Source: Nostocoides jenkinsii Ben 74 (GTDB taxonomy: Bacteria; Actinomycetota; Actinomycetes; Actinomycetales; Dermatophilaceae). From it: a stretch of DNA of 43,416 nucleotides. Numbering within the stretch: the first letter of the stretch is position 1; each line of letters begins with the position of its first letter. The notes beneath the pieces are model-generated. The model worked only from the letters and a program-made list of their open reading frames with translations. It was not told where the DNA came from and did not search any database. The position numbers and the translations under genes are program-made. Positions 24,028 to 32,875 of the stretch are shown piece by piece. The stretch is from contig NZ_HF571038.1 of NCBI RefSeq assembly GCF_001046875.1, forward strand, positions 1,449,943 through 1,493,358, given 5' to 3'.

Positions 24028-26141
24028 GCAGGAGCGCGCGCTCGCGGGCTGTGCTCGGCGCCCTCCTAGGCGTGCTGATGGGCGGTATGGCGAGCCTCCC
24101 GGCATCCTCTGCGCCTGCCCCCGCCGCCGCTTCCCTCGTTCGCGCCGACTCCCTAGTGCGCGCGGGCGTGGCCGGGCCCACGATCCGGATCACCGGCCTC
24201 ACACCGACGCTGGCCGGGCCCAAGACCCAGGTCGTCGTGCGCGGGGAGGTCGTCAACAACTCCAGCGCCGCCATCGCCGCCCCGACCGTGCGCTTGTCCG
24301 GCAGTGAATCACCCCTGAAGGACCGCCGAGACGTCTGGGCGTGGGCCGGCGGAACCGCGCGGAGCGACTTGCAGTCGTGGGACACCGACGACCTCGCGGG
24401 CACGATCGCCCCCGGCGCCAGCCGCGCGTTCGTCGTGCGCCACCGACTGACCGACTCCCTCGGCGACAGCTTTGCCGCCCTCCCGATCGCCCTTGATGCC
24501 GGCGGCACCCAACTCCCCACCTTCATCACGTATGCCGCGGGCTCGCCCCCCAGCGACGCTCGTCTTCACGAGATCCTCCTGCTTCCGGTCACCTTGCGTC
24601 CGCATCGGGCGATGTTCGGCGACTACGGGGCCGCACGGCTCGACGCCTGGCTGGCGGAGATCGGACCGGAGGGGCGGCTGACGCAGCAATTGGCCGCAGC
24701 TGCCGACAAGCCGGTGATCTGGGCCATCGACCCGACGCTCATCGACGCGCCCGCCGACATCCCGGACGCCCGCCCGGTGGAGGCCCCGGCAGGCGCGGCG
24801 TGGGATCGGATCGGCCCGGAGCAGAAGGCCGAGGTGGTGGCGCGGCGCGCCTTCCGGGAAGCGCTGACCAAGGCCGTCGCCGGCGACGATTGCACGGTGC
24901 TGCCGGTCGGTGACGCCGACCTCGTGGCCGGACTCGGCATCCGCGAGGCGACGGCACGCGTGCGCAGTCTCGTCGGTGGCGGCCGCGCTGGCGGTGACTT
25001 CGCTGGCTGCCGCGACGACATCGTCTGGCCCGCGGACGGGCTGCTGAGCACGCAGCGGGCCCAGGAACTCGCGCCGCTGATGCCCGAGGGCACGATCGGT
25101 GCCCTGCTCGGGCGGGCCTCCAGCACGCCAGCCGCCGAGGGCGCCGGCGGTGCCGCTTGGCGGACTGCTGACGGGGTGCCGGTCCTCGCCTACGACGACG
25201 CCCTCAGCAACGCCCTCCTCGATCTCGGCCAGGACGACGAGATCGGCGTCGTCACCGGCCAGCGGCTCCTGGCGGACTCCCTGGCCGCCTATGCGCAAGA
25301 CCCGACGCGAGACCGGGAGATCCTCATCGCCGCACCCCGGGGCGTTGACTCGATGGGACTCGGCGTCGCGCTGGGCCGCCTGGCGTCGGCTCCATGGACC
25401 CGCACCGCCGGACTGACCGAGTTGCTCACCACGACCGCCGACGGCGAGCAGGTTGCGGACGTGACGCCAACGGACGTGGGCGAGCACACGGCCATACCGA
25501 CCCCGATGCCCACGGACCCGCAGGTCCTGGCCCGCCCGGCGATGACGAGCGGCCGGCTCGCCTATCTCAGCGATGCGCTCGACGACATCGCCGTCACCGC
25601 CAAGGTGCGCGTCGACGGCGCCGAGCAATCGGCGCTATGGACCGAGGCCCTCGATCAGCTATTTTCGGCGCGTTGGCGCGCCGACCTGCCCGAGTTCCAG
25701 GGGCAGATGCGCCGCCTGCGCACGGCGGGAGCGACGGCCCGCGGCGCCGTTCAGGTCACCCCCGAGACGATCAACTTCTTCGCAGACACCGGTCGTCTCC
25801 AACTGACCGTCACCAACAACCTCGACGTCGCCCTGACCGGGCTGAAGGTCGTCCTGCGCCCCCAGACCGGACTCCTGCGCGTTGAACAAGCCGCCGATGC
25901 GGTCGACATCGGTCCGCGCTCGAAGGCCGTCGTGGCGGTGCGGGCCACCGCGCTCGCGGCCGGTAGCGTGCCCATTCGCGCCTCCCTGTCGGCTCGGGAT
26001 GGGTCGATGGTCGGCGCGGCAACGACGGTGACGGTCCGCGTGCGGCCGACGGGAGATTGGATCTACTGGTCGATGGGCGGCGTAGCGGGAATCCTGCTGG
26101 TCCTGGGCGTGGCCCGACGACGTCGGCGGCGCGCGGCATGA
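24024..26141 (+). CDS. DUF6049-family secreted/membrane protein
   Basis: A 705-residue protein of the family found next to MurJ in Actinobacteria (Rv3909 counterpart). An N-terminal signal or anchor (ARSRAVLGALLGVLMGG) is followed by a long extracellular part. A single C-terminal membrane helix (WSMGGVAGILLVLGVA) ends in an arginine-rich tail. Function is unknown; the steady link to murJ suggests a role in wall assembly. The GTG start overlaps the NUDIX stop, and its own stop overlaps the murJ ATG (ATGA), so all three are translationally coupled. Confidence 0.85.
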   Translation: MSRSARSRAVLGALLGVLMGGMASLPASSAPAPAAASLVRADSLVRAGVAGPTIRITGLTPTLAGPKTQVVVRGEVVNNSSAAIAAPTVRLSGSESPLKDRRDVWAWAGGTARSDLQSWDTDDLAGTIAPGASRAFVVRHRLTDSLGDSFAALPIALDAGGTQLPTFITYAAGSPPSDARLHEILLLPVTLRPHRAMFGDYGAARLDAWLAEIGPEGRLTQQLAAAADKPVIWAIDPTLIDAPADIPDARPVEAPAGAAWDRIGPEQKAEVVARRAFREALTKAVAGDDCTVLPVGDADLVAGLGIREATARVRSLVGGGRAGGDFAGCRDDIVWPADGLLSTQRAQELAPLMPEGTIGALLGRASSTPAAEGAGGAAWRTADGVPVLAYDDALSNALLDLGQDDEIGVVTGQRLLADSLAAYAQDPTRDREILIAAPRGVDSMGLGVALGRLASAPWTRTAGLTELLTTTADGEQVADVTPTDVGEHTAIPTPMPTDPQVLARPAMTSGRLAYLSDALDDIAVTAKVRVDGAEQSALWTEALDQLFSARWRADLPEFQGQMRRLRTAGATARGAVQVTPETINFFADTGRLQLTVTNNLDVALTGLKVVLRPQTGLLRVEQAADAVDIGPRSKAVVAVRATALAAGSVPIRASLSARDGSMVGAATTVTVRVRPTGDWIYWSMGGVAGILLVLGVARRRRRRAA

Positions 26142-27754
26142 GCGGGGACGGGGTCGCTCGCTCCAGCGCCATCATGGCCTCGGGGACGCTGGTCTCCCGC
26201 GTCCTCGGGCTCGTCCGCACCCAGCAACTCGCCGCCGTGGTGGGCGTGACCGGCTTGACCGCGGACGCGTTCTCGGTCGCCAACACCCTGCCCAACAACA
26301 TCAACCTGCTGGTCGCCGGCGGGATTCTGCAGTCGGTGCTCGTCCCCCAGATCGTCAAGGCGTCCACCCAGGGCGAGGCCGGCGAGGCCTATGTGGATCG
26401 CCTCATCACCTTGTCGTTGGCGTTGATGGCCGGACTGACCCTGGTCGCGACCCTGGCCGCTCCTGGCCTCGTGTGGGTCATGAGCGACACCCAGGATGCC
26501 CAGGCTCGCAGCCTTGCCGTCGCGTTCGCCTTCCTGTGCCTGCCGCAGATCTTCTTCTACGGGCTCTACACCTTGCTCGGCAATGTCCTGAACGCCCGCG
26601 GGCACTTCGCCGCCTATATGTGGGCGCCGGTGCTGGCGAATGTCGTGGCCCTCGGCGGCCTCCTGGCCTTCCGGTTCGGTGGTCTGCCGTTGCAGGCCGC
26701 GCCGGGGGACTGGAACGCGGGCATGATCTGGTTGCTCGCGGGCACCGCGACCCTGTCAATCGTGGCGCAGGGCGTCTGCCTGATCATTCCGTTGCGGCGC
26801 ATTGGTTTCCGCTATCGGCCGCGCTGGGGATTTCGCGGCGTCGGACTCGGCGGCGCCTCCCGGGTCGCCTTCTGGTCCTTCCTCGCCGTCCTGCTGAGCC
26901 AAGTCGGCTTCGTCGTCACGAGCCAGGTGCTGACCCGGGCGACGAGACTGGCCGACCAGGAGCACATCGTGGCGGCCGGGAAGGCGTCCTACGACTACGC
27001 CTTCTTGCTTTTCATGCTGCCGCACTCTTTGGTGACGGTCTCGCTCGCCACGGCGCTGTTTACCCGGATGTCGGCCTCGGCGCACGCCGGCAAGACCCGC
27101 GACGTCGTCGCCGACTTCAACCGGGGATTGCGTATGCCCGCGCCCATCCTCGTGCCGATCAGCGTCGCCGGGTTCGTCTTCGCCCCCATGGTGACGGCGA
27201 TCTTCTTCTTCGGCGAGCCGCTGGCCAAGACCAATGCCGTAGCCGGCATCCTCACCGCGATGCTGGTCGGGCTCGTGCCCTTCGGCTGGCTCTACCTCGT
27301 CAACCGCGCCTTCTATGCCTACGAGGACGCCAAAACCCCCTTCCGACTCCAGATCGTCGTCACCGTCCTGGCCACCGCCATCAACCTGTATGCGGCTATC
27401 GGGCCCGTCCGCTACACCGGCATCTGGGTGGGTGTCGGTCAGACGGTGAGCAATCTGGCGGCCGCGGCATACGGGCTGGAGTTGTTGCGCCGCAAGCTCG
27501 GGCCGCTGCGCCTGGGGTTAACGCTGCGGACCTATGTCCGCCTGATCGTCGCCAGCCTCGCCGCTGCCGCCCTCACTGTGGCCCCCGTATGGATGCTCCG
27601 CTCCCACCTGAGCGAATCTCGCCTCCTGCAGTTGGTCGCCTTGGCCGTGATGGGAGGGCTCTATCTGTCCCTGACCTGGTCATTCGCACACCGGATGCGG
27701 GTTGCGGAGGTCGGCGAGCTCCTCGCTCCGGTGCTTCGGCGCGTGCGCCGCTGA
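26138..27754 (+). CDS. murJ: Lipid II flippase MurJ (MviN family)
   Basis: A 538-residue integral membrane protein with about 14 predicted helices. It flips lipid II across the membrane for peptidoglycan synthesis. The N-terminal SGTLVSRVLGLVRTQQLA segment is the MurJ signature with the essential arginines, followed by NTLPNNINLLVAGG. Unlike Rv3910 of mycobacteria it ends after the transmembrane part, and the kinase-like and extracellular domains are encoded by the next genes. The ATG overlaps the DUF6049 stop. Confidence 0.95.
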   Translation: MSGDGVARSSAIMASGTLVSRVLGLVRTQQLAAVVGVTGLTADAFSVANTLPNNINLLVAGGILQSVLVPQIVKASTQGEAGEAYVDRLITLSLALMAGLTLVATLAAPGLVWVMSDTQDAQARSLAVAFAFLCLPQIFFYGLYTLLGNVLNARGHFAAYMWAPVLANVVALGGLLAFRFGGLPLQAAPGDWNAGMIWLLAGTATLSIVAQGVCLIIPLRRIGFRYRPRWGFRGVGLGGASRVAFWSFLAVLLSQVGFVVTSQVLTRATRLADQEHIVAAGKASYDYAFLLFMLPHSLVTVSLATALFTRMSASAHAGKTRDVVADFNRGLRMPAPILVPISVAGFVFAPMVTAIFFFGEPLAKTNAVAGILTAMLVGLVPFGWLYLVNRAFYAYEDAKTPFRLQIVVTVLATAINLYAAIGPVRYTGIWVGVGQTVSNLAAAAYGLELLRRKLGPLRLGLTLRTYVRLIVASLAAAALTVAPVWMLRSHLSESRLLQLVALAVMGGLYLSLTWSFAHRMRVAEVGELLAPVLRRVRR

Positions 27755-27863
27755 TCGCCAGCCTCCCGCGAGCCGACCGGCTCCAACAACGTCGCCGAAC
27801 TAGGATGACCGAGGCCGGGGTGACCCCGCCACGGCCGAACGCTCTCGGAGGGAGCCGAAACTC

Positions 27864-29045
27864 GTGCCTGCCCTGGTCCCCGGAGCGGTCGTCGCCGATC
27901 GCTACATCGCGCACCGCCTGCTGGGCGAGCATGCCGGTGCCGAGTCGTGGACCGGGTCCGACGGCACCACCGGCGACGCCGTCGTCCTGGTCGTCCTCCC
28001 GGACGATCACCCGCAGGCGCTCGCCGTCCTCGACGCCGCCCACCGCGCCCGCGGTCTCGACAACGACCGCCTCGCGCGCATTCTTGAGGCCGGGCGGGCC
28101 AATGGCGTCGCGTTCTTTGCCGAGGAATCACTCGACGGCGCCCACACGCTGGGCCAACTCGCGGCTCGCGGCGGGCTCGACGCCGACGAGGTCCGCCGGA
28201 TCACCGGCGAAGCGGCCCTCGCGCTGGACGCGGGCCAGGTTCGCGGCCTGCACCATCTCTCACTGACGCCGGAGAGCCTGCTGGTGATGCCCGATGGTGG
28301 TGTCAAGGTCGCCGGTCTTGCGACCCAGGCCGCGCTGGCCGGGCACGACCACATCGGCGGGCCTCGGGCGCTGCGCCGCGACGCGCAGGGCCTCGTAGCC
28401 CTGGCGTATGCCGGGCTGACCGGCCGCTGGCCGCACGGCGCCACCACCCGGTTGGAGCCGGCGCCGCGGATCTTTGGGGGCGTCCCGCGGCCGTCCGAGA
28501 TCGCTGTCGGCGTGCCCGCCGACCTCGACACGATCTGTCGGCAAACGCTGAGCGAAGGCCTCGGGCCGTCAAGCCCGGCGGACTATGCCAGCCAGATCGC
28601 CCCGTGGGCCGGTATGCCGGGCCTCGCGCAGCCGGATACCACGGATGACGGGACCGACAGCAACCCGACGGTGCCGATAGACCTTCGCCCGGCCCCAGTG
28701 GCGAGCATGACCACGGAGTCGTCGGAGTCCGTCGAAACAACGGTCCCGCGGACGGTGGACCTCACCGACCCCGACGCCACCAAACCCGAGGCCGCTGTTG
28801 TGGCAGGCGCCTCTAGTGATGACGCCGTCACCGTCAGCGCGGAGGCGAGTGGAGCCGGAGCGACCGCTGCTGCTGGAGCCACAGCCGCTGGAGCCACTGC
28901 CGTCGGTGCCGCCGTCGGTGCCGCCGTCTCGGGCGTCGCCGCGGCCGCCGGCCGCCCGCCTGCGCGTCTGGCTCGGCATCGGCCGAAACGACCACACCGG
29001 CGACGAATCGACGGACTCCCCAACGGAGGCCGCGGACACCACTGA
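27864..29045 (+). CDS. Pseudokinase region of the MurJ partner protein (N-terminal part, frameshifted)
   Basis: The first 270 or so residues match a protein-kinase-like fold, but the catalytic residues are gone. The catalytic loop reads HHLSLTPESLL where HRDLKPENLL is expected, the DFG region reads VAGLA, and the beta-3 lysine is replaced (VVLVVLP). It is therefore a pseudokinase like the one fused to MviN in Rv3910, where it recruits an FHA protein when phosphorylated. After about residue 363 the frame loses sense and stops at 29045, while the continuation is found in the +1 frame. A single extra C near 28955-28957 would explain it. The GTG at 27864 follows GGAGGGAG. TAGGAT (27801-27806) is a possible -10. 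Confidence 0.75.
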   Translation: MPALVPGAVVADRYIAHRLLGEHAGAESWTGSDGTTGDAVVLVVLPDDHPQALAVLDAAHRARGLDNDRLARILEAGRANGVAFFAEESLDGAHTLGQLAARGGLDADEVRRITGEAALALDAGQVRGLHHLSLTPESLLVMPDGGVKVAGLATQAALAGHDHIGGPRALRRDAQGLVALAYAGLTGRWPHGATTRLEPAPRIFGGVPRPSEIAVGVPADLDTICRQTLSEGLGPSSPADYASQIAPWAGMPGLAQPDTTDDGTDSNPTVPIDLRPAPVASMTTESSESVETTVPRTVDLTDPDATKPEAAVVAGASSDDAVTVSAEASGAGATAAAGATAAGATAVGAAVGAAVSGVAAAAGRPPARLARHRPKRPHRRRIDGLPNGGRGHH

Positions 29046-29988
29046 CACGACAGCCGCCCCAGCCCAGGTGCCCGCCCCTGTCCAGGTTCCCGCCGGGAAG
29101 CCTGACGTCTCGAAATCCCTTGCCCCGCAAGCAGATACGACGGCAGAAGGGGAGACGGAGAACGCTGGCGGCTCTCTGGTGGGTCGCCTGAAGGGGTTGA
29201 CCACCGCGACCACCGGACGCGCGCTGCAGGAGCACCGCACGCTCAAGCAGGCGATCCGTGACGACGAGGCCGCCCGCGAGGTGTCCATCGATCAGACGCC
29301 GCAACAACAGGAGTATGAGCCGCCTGCCCCCCTCCTCCCGGCCGAGGCCGGGGCTCCGCCGACCTCGGCGCAGAAGGGGGTCGTTCTGGCGTTGTTCGCC
29401 GCTTTCGTCGTGATCGCGGGTGCCCTTGGCATCCTGGGCGCCTCAAAGATCGGCTCCAACACCGACCTCGGTGCGATCCTGGGTGAGACGACGCCACGGC
29501 GGTCTGCCACGACCTCCTCGGCACCCCCGACCGCCGACAAGCCGGGCGAGACCAGCCCGCTGGCCATCTCGGCGGCGACCGGCTATGACCCCGAGGGCGG
29601 TGGCAACGAAAACAACGCGCTCGCCGCCAAGGTCTACGACGAGGACCCCAATTCCTACTGGCAGACCGAGGGCTACCAGGGGCCGGGCTTCGCGGGGCTG
29701 AAGTCCGGCGTCGGCGTCCTGCTCGACATGGGTCAGGTCGTCACGCCGACCAAGATCAACCTGTCGCTGCCCACACCGTCGAGCTTCGAGATCTATCTCG
29801 GCAACGAGCCCGACAAGGCCGGAGCCACCAAGATCGGCGCCGCCGACGGCGAGGTCAAGGGCGACGTCAGCATCACGACCGATGGAGCGACATCGGGGCG
29901 ATACATCATCGTGTGGTTCACCAGCGCGCCTCAGGTGGCCGACGGCTCCTACCGCGCGACCTTGGGCGAGATCAGCGTTTTCGGTTAG
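28819..29988 (+). CDS. C-terminal part of the pseudokinase protein: membrane helix and discoidin-like domain
   Basis: This frame continues the broken gene from about 28957. The part upstream of that, including the ATG at 28819, is proline-rich and probably not real coding. It encodes an acidic Thr-rich linker, a membrane helix (VVLALFAAFVVIAGALGILG, near 29380-29440) and an extracellular domain. DEDPNSYWQTEGY is typical of F5/8 type C (discoidin) domains that bind carbohydrates, as in the outer domain of Rv3910. Joined with 27864-28953 it would give a protein of about 706 residues. Whether it is made in life depends on whether the shift is genuine. Confidence 0.7.
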   Translation: MTPSPSARRRVEPERPLLLEPQPLEPLPSVPPSVPPSRASPRPPAARLRVWLGIGRNDHTGDESTDSPTEAADTTDTTAAPAQVPAPVQVPAGKPDVSKSLAPQADTTAEGETENAGGSLVGRLKGLTTATTGRALQEHRTLKQAIRDDEAAREVSIDQTPQQQEYEPPAPLLPAEAGAPPTSAQKGVVLALFAAFVVIAGALGILGASKIGSNTDLGAILGETTPRRSATTSSAPPTADKPGETSPLAISAATGYDPEGGGNENNALAAKVYDEDPNSYWQTEGYQGPGFAGLKSGVGVLLDMGQVVTPTKINLSLPTPSSFEIYLGNEPDKAGATKIGAADGEVKGDVSITTDGATSGRYIIVWFTSAPQVADGSYRATLGEISVFG

Positions 29989-30000
29989 CCGACCCGGGCC

Positions 30001-30597
30001 ATGACGACCGACGCCGCCACGCTGCTGGAGCGCACCGACCGCGAGTTGATGCAACTCCACTTGGCCGGTGACCCGGACGCCTTCGGTGAGATCTTCCGTC
30101 GGCACAAGGATCGGATGTGGGCCGTCGCGATGCGGACCTGCGGCAACCGCGAACTTGCCGCCGACGCGGTGCAGGACGCCTTCATCTCGGCGTTCCGGCG
30201 CAGCGCCTCCTATCGAGGCGACGCGGCCGTGACGACCTGGCTACACCGGATCGTCGTCAACGCGTGCCTGGACCGGCTGCGGCGCGAGCGGCCGACCTCG
30301 GAACTCCCCGAGTTCGACCTCACCGACGGCAAGGATGCGCACAGCCAGCTGGAGACCCGGCTCGATGTGCATGCGGCCCTGGCGTCACTACCCGAAGCCC
30401 AGCGAGCGGCGCTCATCCTGGTCGACATGCACGCCGTCCCCGTGGCCGAGGCGGCCGAAATTCTCGGTGTCGCCGAGGGGACCGTGAAGTCACGCTGCAG
30501 TCGCGGACGCACCGCCTTGGCGGCCTTGATCACGCGAGACGGCTCCGCGATCGCGCCCACGACGGACCGGCCGATGGAACCGGGGAGGGAGTCATGA
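30001..30597 (+). CDS. sigM: ECF RNA polymerase sigma factor, SigM-like
   Basis: A 198-residue group 4 sigma factor with region 2 (DAFGEIFRRHKDRMWAVAMR, then TWLHRIVVNACLDRLRR) and region 4 (LPEAQRAALILVDMHAVPVAEAAEIL, with helix AEGTVKSRCSRGR). Position between murJ/pseudokinase and trxB is that of mycobacterial sigM (Rv3911). It starts 12 nt after the pseudokinase stop and has no strong ribosome site of its own, so coupling is likely. The next gene encodes a membrane protein that should be its anti-sigma factor. Confidence 0.9.
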   Translation: MTTDAATLLERTDRELMQLHLAGDPDAFGEIFRRHKDRMWAVAMRTCGNRELAADAVQDAFISAFRRSASYRGDAAVTTWLHRIVVNACLDRLRRERPTSELPEFDLTDGKDAHSQLETRLDVHAALASLPEAQRAALILVDMHAVPVAEAAEILGVAEGTVKSRCSRGRTALAALITRDGSAIAPTTDRPMEPGRES

Positions 30598-30602
30598 CGT
30601 CC
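30576..30602 (+). promoter_or_regulatory. Candidate SigM-type (GGAAC-N17-CGTC) promoter
   Basis: GGAAC (30576-30580) and CGTCC (30598-30602) are spaced by 17 nt at the very end of sigM and would start transcription about 30 nt before the rsmA-like gene. The arrangement fits the -35/-10 of mycobacterial SigM. A chance match somewhere in 43 kb is expected about once or twice, so only the position makes it attractive. Confidence 0.35.
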
Positions 30603-30640
30603 CACCTCGTCAGCACCACGCCATACCCCAGGAGTTTCCG

Positions 30641-31462
30641 GTGAGCCCGCACGACGGCGACGTCCCCTTCGAGGACGATCCCACGGGCATGCGCGCCCTC
30701 CTCGCGGGCCTGCCCGATCCGGGGCCGATGCCCGACGATCTGGTGGCGCGCATCCAGGCCAGCCTCCTGAGCGAGTCGCGGAGCCGGGCGGCGGACGCGC
30801 AAACTCCGCATTCCATTCCCCAGCCCCCCACGGCGCCGGCCCGTCACGGTGCGTCGATCCCGGCGGGTCGGAAGCGGCCGCTGGGGCAGTGGATTTTCGG
30901 CCTGGCTGCGGCCGGGCTGGTCGTGGCGGGCGGCGGTTATGCGCTCCGCGGGGCCGCCGGCGGGAGTGACGCAGCCGGGGGGGCCGTCTCGATGGGCTCC
31001 GCCGAGGCTGGAAGTCACTCAACCTCCACGTCCTTCGCCGGTGGCGATGCGAGCAGTTCGACCAAGGCGGCTTCCGACGACGCCACCGTCCAGGGGACGG
31101 TGCAGGTCGATGGGGGTGGACCCACCTATACCGTCAAAGACCTCCCGGAGGAGGCCGAGGGCGTCGTGGCCAGGGCGCAGGACTCGCCTCCAAGCGGATT
31201 CACCCCCGACGGCCCCTTCGGCGACGCCGAGCGCGTCGAGGCGTGCCTGATCTCCCTCGGCATGCGCCCCGGCGACCGGTCCGTGGTCCAGGTCGGGACC
31301 TACGGCGAGCGGGCGGCCGCCATCGTGACCTATGCCGAGCCCGGCGCGAGCACGTGGACCGCCTACCTCGTCGGTCCCTCGTGCGGCCTCGGCACCTCCG
31401 ACGCCATCGCGGGACCGGTGTCGGTCTCGGCGAAGGCTTCGGGTGGAACAAACACGCCGTAG
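30641..31462 (+). CDS. Membrane protein, probable anti-SigM factor (RsmA-like)
   Basis: A 273-residue protein with an acidic N-terminal cytoplasmic part of about 75 residues, one membrane helix (WIFGLAAAGLVVAGGGYAL, near 85-103) and a Ser/Thr-rich extracytoplasmic region with a small C-terminal domain. No zinc-binding HxxxCxxC motif is present. The assignment rests on layout and on its place directly after sigM and before trxB, where Rv3912 encodes the SigM anti-sigma factor. The N-terminal part would bind SigM. The GTG at 30641 follows GGAG. Confidence 0.7.
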   Translation: MSPHDGDVPFEDDPTGMRALLAGLPDPGPMPDDLVARIQASLLSESRSRAADAQTPHSIPQPPTAPARHGASIPAGRKRPLGQWIFGLAAAGLVVAGGGYALRGAAGGSDAAGGAVSMGSAEAGSHSTSTSFAGGDASSSTKAASDDATVQGTVQVDGGGPTYTVKDLPEEAEGVVARAQDSPPSGFTPDGPFGDAERVEACLISLGMRPGDRSVVQVGTYGERAAAIVTYAEPGASTWTAYLVGPSCGLGTSDAIAGPVSVSAKASGGTNTP

Positions 31463-31470
31463 GATCGGTT
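31445..31470 (+). promoter_or_regulatory. Candidate SigH/SigR-type promoter of trxBA
   Basis: GGAACA (31445-31450), 17 nt, then GTT (31468-31470) matches the GGAAYA-N16-17-GTT pattern of the disulfide-stress sigma factors. It lies about 70 nt before the trxB start, at the end of the preceding gene. Control of trxBA by SigH or SigR is known in mycobacteria and Streptomyces. Confidence 0.5.
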
Positions 31471-31538
31471 GCACCGCCCACACTCGCATCGCCCCCGCTT
31501 CGGCGATGCCCACTGAACCGCTCTAGGGGTTGATCCGC

Positions 31539-32474
31539 GTGTCCTCCGACAACGTCCGTTCCGTCATCATCATCGGGTCGGGACCGGCGGGATATACAGC
31601 GGCGATTTACGCCGCACGCGCCAACCTTGAACCGCTGCTGTTTGAGGGCGCCGTCACCGCGGGTGGCGCCCTGATGAACACCACCGAGGTCGAGAACTTC
31701 CCGGGTTTCGAGACCGGCATCATGGGTCCGGATCTGATGTTTGCGATGCGCGGCCAGGCTGAGCGCTTCGGCGCCGAGATCATCACCGATGACGTGACCG
31801 CCGTGTCCTTGGAGGGCGACGTCAAGACGGTCACCTCCAGCGAGGGGGAGACCTACTCGGCCCGTACGGTCATCCTGGCGATGGGATCGGCATACCGCGA
31901 GCTTGGTCTCCCGGACGAGAAGCGCCTCTCGGGCCATGGCGTGAGCTGGTGTGCCACCTGCGACGGCTTTTTCTTCAAGGACCAGGACATCGCCGTGGTC
32001 GGCGGCGGCGACTCCGCGATCGAGGAGGCGACCTTCCTGACGAAGTTCGCCAAGTCCGTCACCATCGTGCACCGCCGCGACGAACTCCGGGCCAGCAAGA
32101 TCATGGCGGATCGCGCTTTCGCCAACGACAAGATTCAATTCGCCTGGAATAGCGCCGTCTCGGCCATCCACGGCGAGGAGAAGCTGACTGGGGTCACCCT
32201 GCGCGACACCGTGACCGGTGTGGAGCGCGAGCTGCCCATCACCGGGCTGTTCGTCGCCATCGGCCACGACCCGCGCAACGAGTTGGTCAAGGGCGTCGTC
32301 GCTCTCGATGACGAGGGTTATGTCCTGACCGAGGGACGCACCAGCCTGACCGATGTGCCGGGCGTCTTCGCCTGCGGCGATCTGGTCGACCACCGCTACC
32401 GTCAGGCGATCACGGCCGCCGGCAGTGGGTGTGCGGCCGCCCTGGATGCCGAAAAGCATCTGTCCCACAACTGA
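31539..32474 (+). CDS. trxB: Thioredoxin-disulfide reductase
   Basis: A 311-residue NADPH-dependent flavoenzyme that reduces thioredoxin. FAD motif GSGPAG lies near the N-terminus. The redox-active CATC is at Cys138/Cys141, inside WCATCDG. The NADPH motif [10 protein letters not shown] and the C-terminal FAD motif VFACGD follow. The GTG at 31539 is chosen because AGGGG lies at the right distance upstream; a TTG at 31530 in frame would place the ribosome site too close. It is 40 bp upstream of trxA. Confidence 0.95.
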   Translation: MSSDNVRSVIIIGSGPAGYTAAIYAARANLEPLLFEGAVTAGGALMNTTEVENFPGFETGIMGPDLMFAMRGQAERFGAEIITDDVTAVSLEGDVKTVTSSEGETYSARTVILAMGSAYRELGLPDEKRLSGHGVSWCATCDGFFFKDQDIAVVGGGDSAIEEATFLTKFAKSVTIVHRRDELRASKIMADRAFANDKIQFAWNSAVSAIHGEEKLTGVTLRDTVTGVERELPITGLFVAIGHDPRNELVKGVVALDDEGYVLTEGRTSLTDVPGVFACGDLVDHRYRQAITAAGSGCAAALDAEKHLSHN

Positions 32475-32514
32475 TTTCAATCATTACTAGTCGCTTGACG
32501 AGGAGCGAGAACCT

Positions 32515-32844
32515 ATGACTGGCAGCACTTCCATCACCACCGATGCAACCTACGACGCCGATGTCCTGCAGAGCGAGACCCCGGTGCTGGTCGACTTCTG
32601 GGCCCCCTGGTGCGGCCCGTGCCGCGCCATCGCTCCGGTTCTGGAGGAGATCGCCAAGACCCACGACGGCAAGCTGAAGGTCGTCAAGCTCAATACCGAC
32701 GAGAACCCGGCCGTGACCCGCCGCTATGGCATCACCAGCATCCCGACCATGCACGTCGTGGTCGGTGGCGAGATCGTCAAGAGCCTCGTCGGCGCGATGC
32801 CCAAGCCCAAGCTGCTGCGCGAGTTGGAGCCCTTCCTCGGCTGA
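32515..32844 (+). CDS. trxA: Thioredoxin
   Basis: A 109-residue thioredoxin with the active site WCGPC (Cys33, Cys36), the cis-proline segment TSIPTMHV near 75-82 and a normal length. It supplies electrons to many cytoplasmic proteins and is recycled by the neighbouring TrxB. GAGGAG precedes the ATG at a good distance. It ends the plus-strand run, converging on parB. Confidence 0.96.
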   Translation: MTGSTSITTDATYDADVLQSETPVLVDFWAPWCGPCRAIAPVLEEIAKTHDGKLKVVKLNTDENPAVTRRYGITSIPTMHVVVGGEIVKSLVGAMPKPKLLRELEPFLG

Positions 32845-32854
32845 GCCAGTACCT

Positions 32855-32868
32855 AGCGCTACGGCGCT
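32855..32868. terminator. Short hairpin with a UNCG-type loop between trxA and parB
   Basis: AGCGC and GCGCT pair around TACG, closing as C(UACG)G, a highly stable tetraloop. It sits between convergent stops. No U-tract follows, so it is only a probable terminator. Confidence 0.45.
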
Positions 32869-32875
32869 CGTCCCG

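Noticed and set aside
24309-25628. A 439-codon minus-strand frame opposite the DUF6049 gene
   Set aside because: Typical GC-rich antisense frame, and the plus-strand gene is conserved and translationally coupled to its neighbours.
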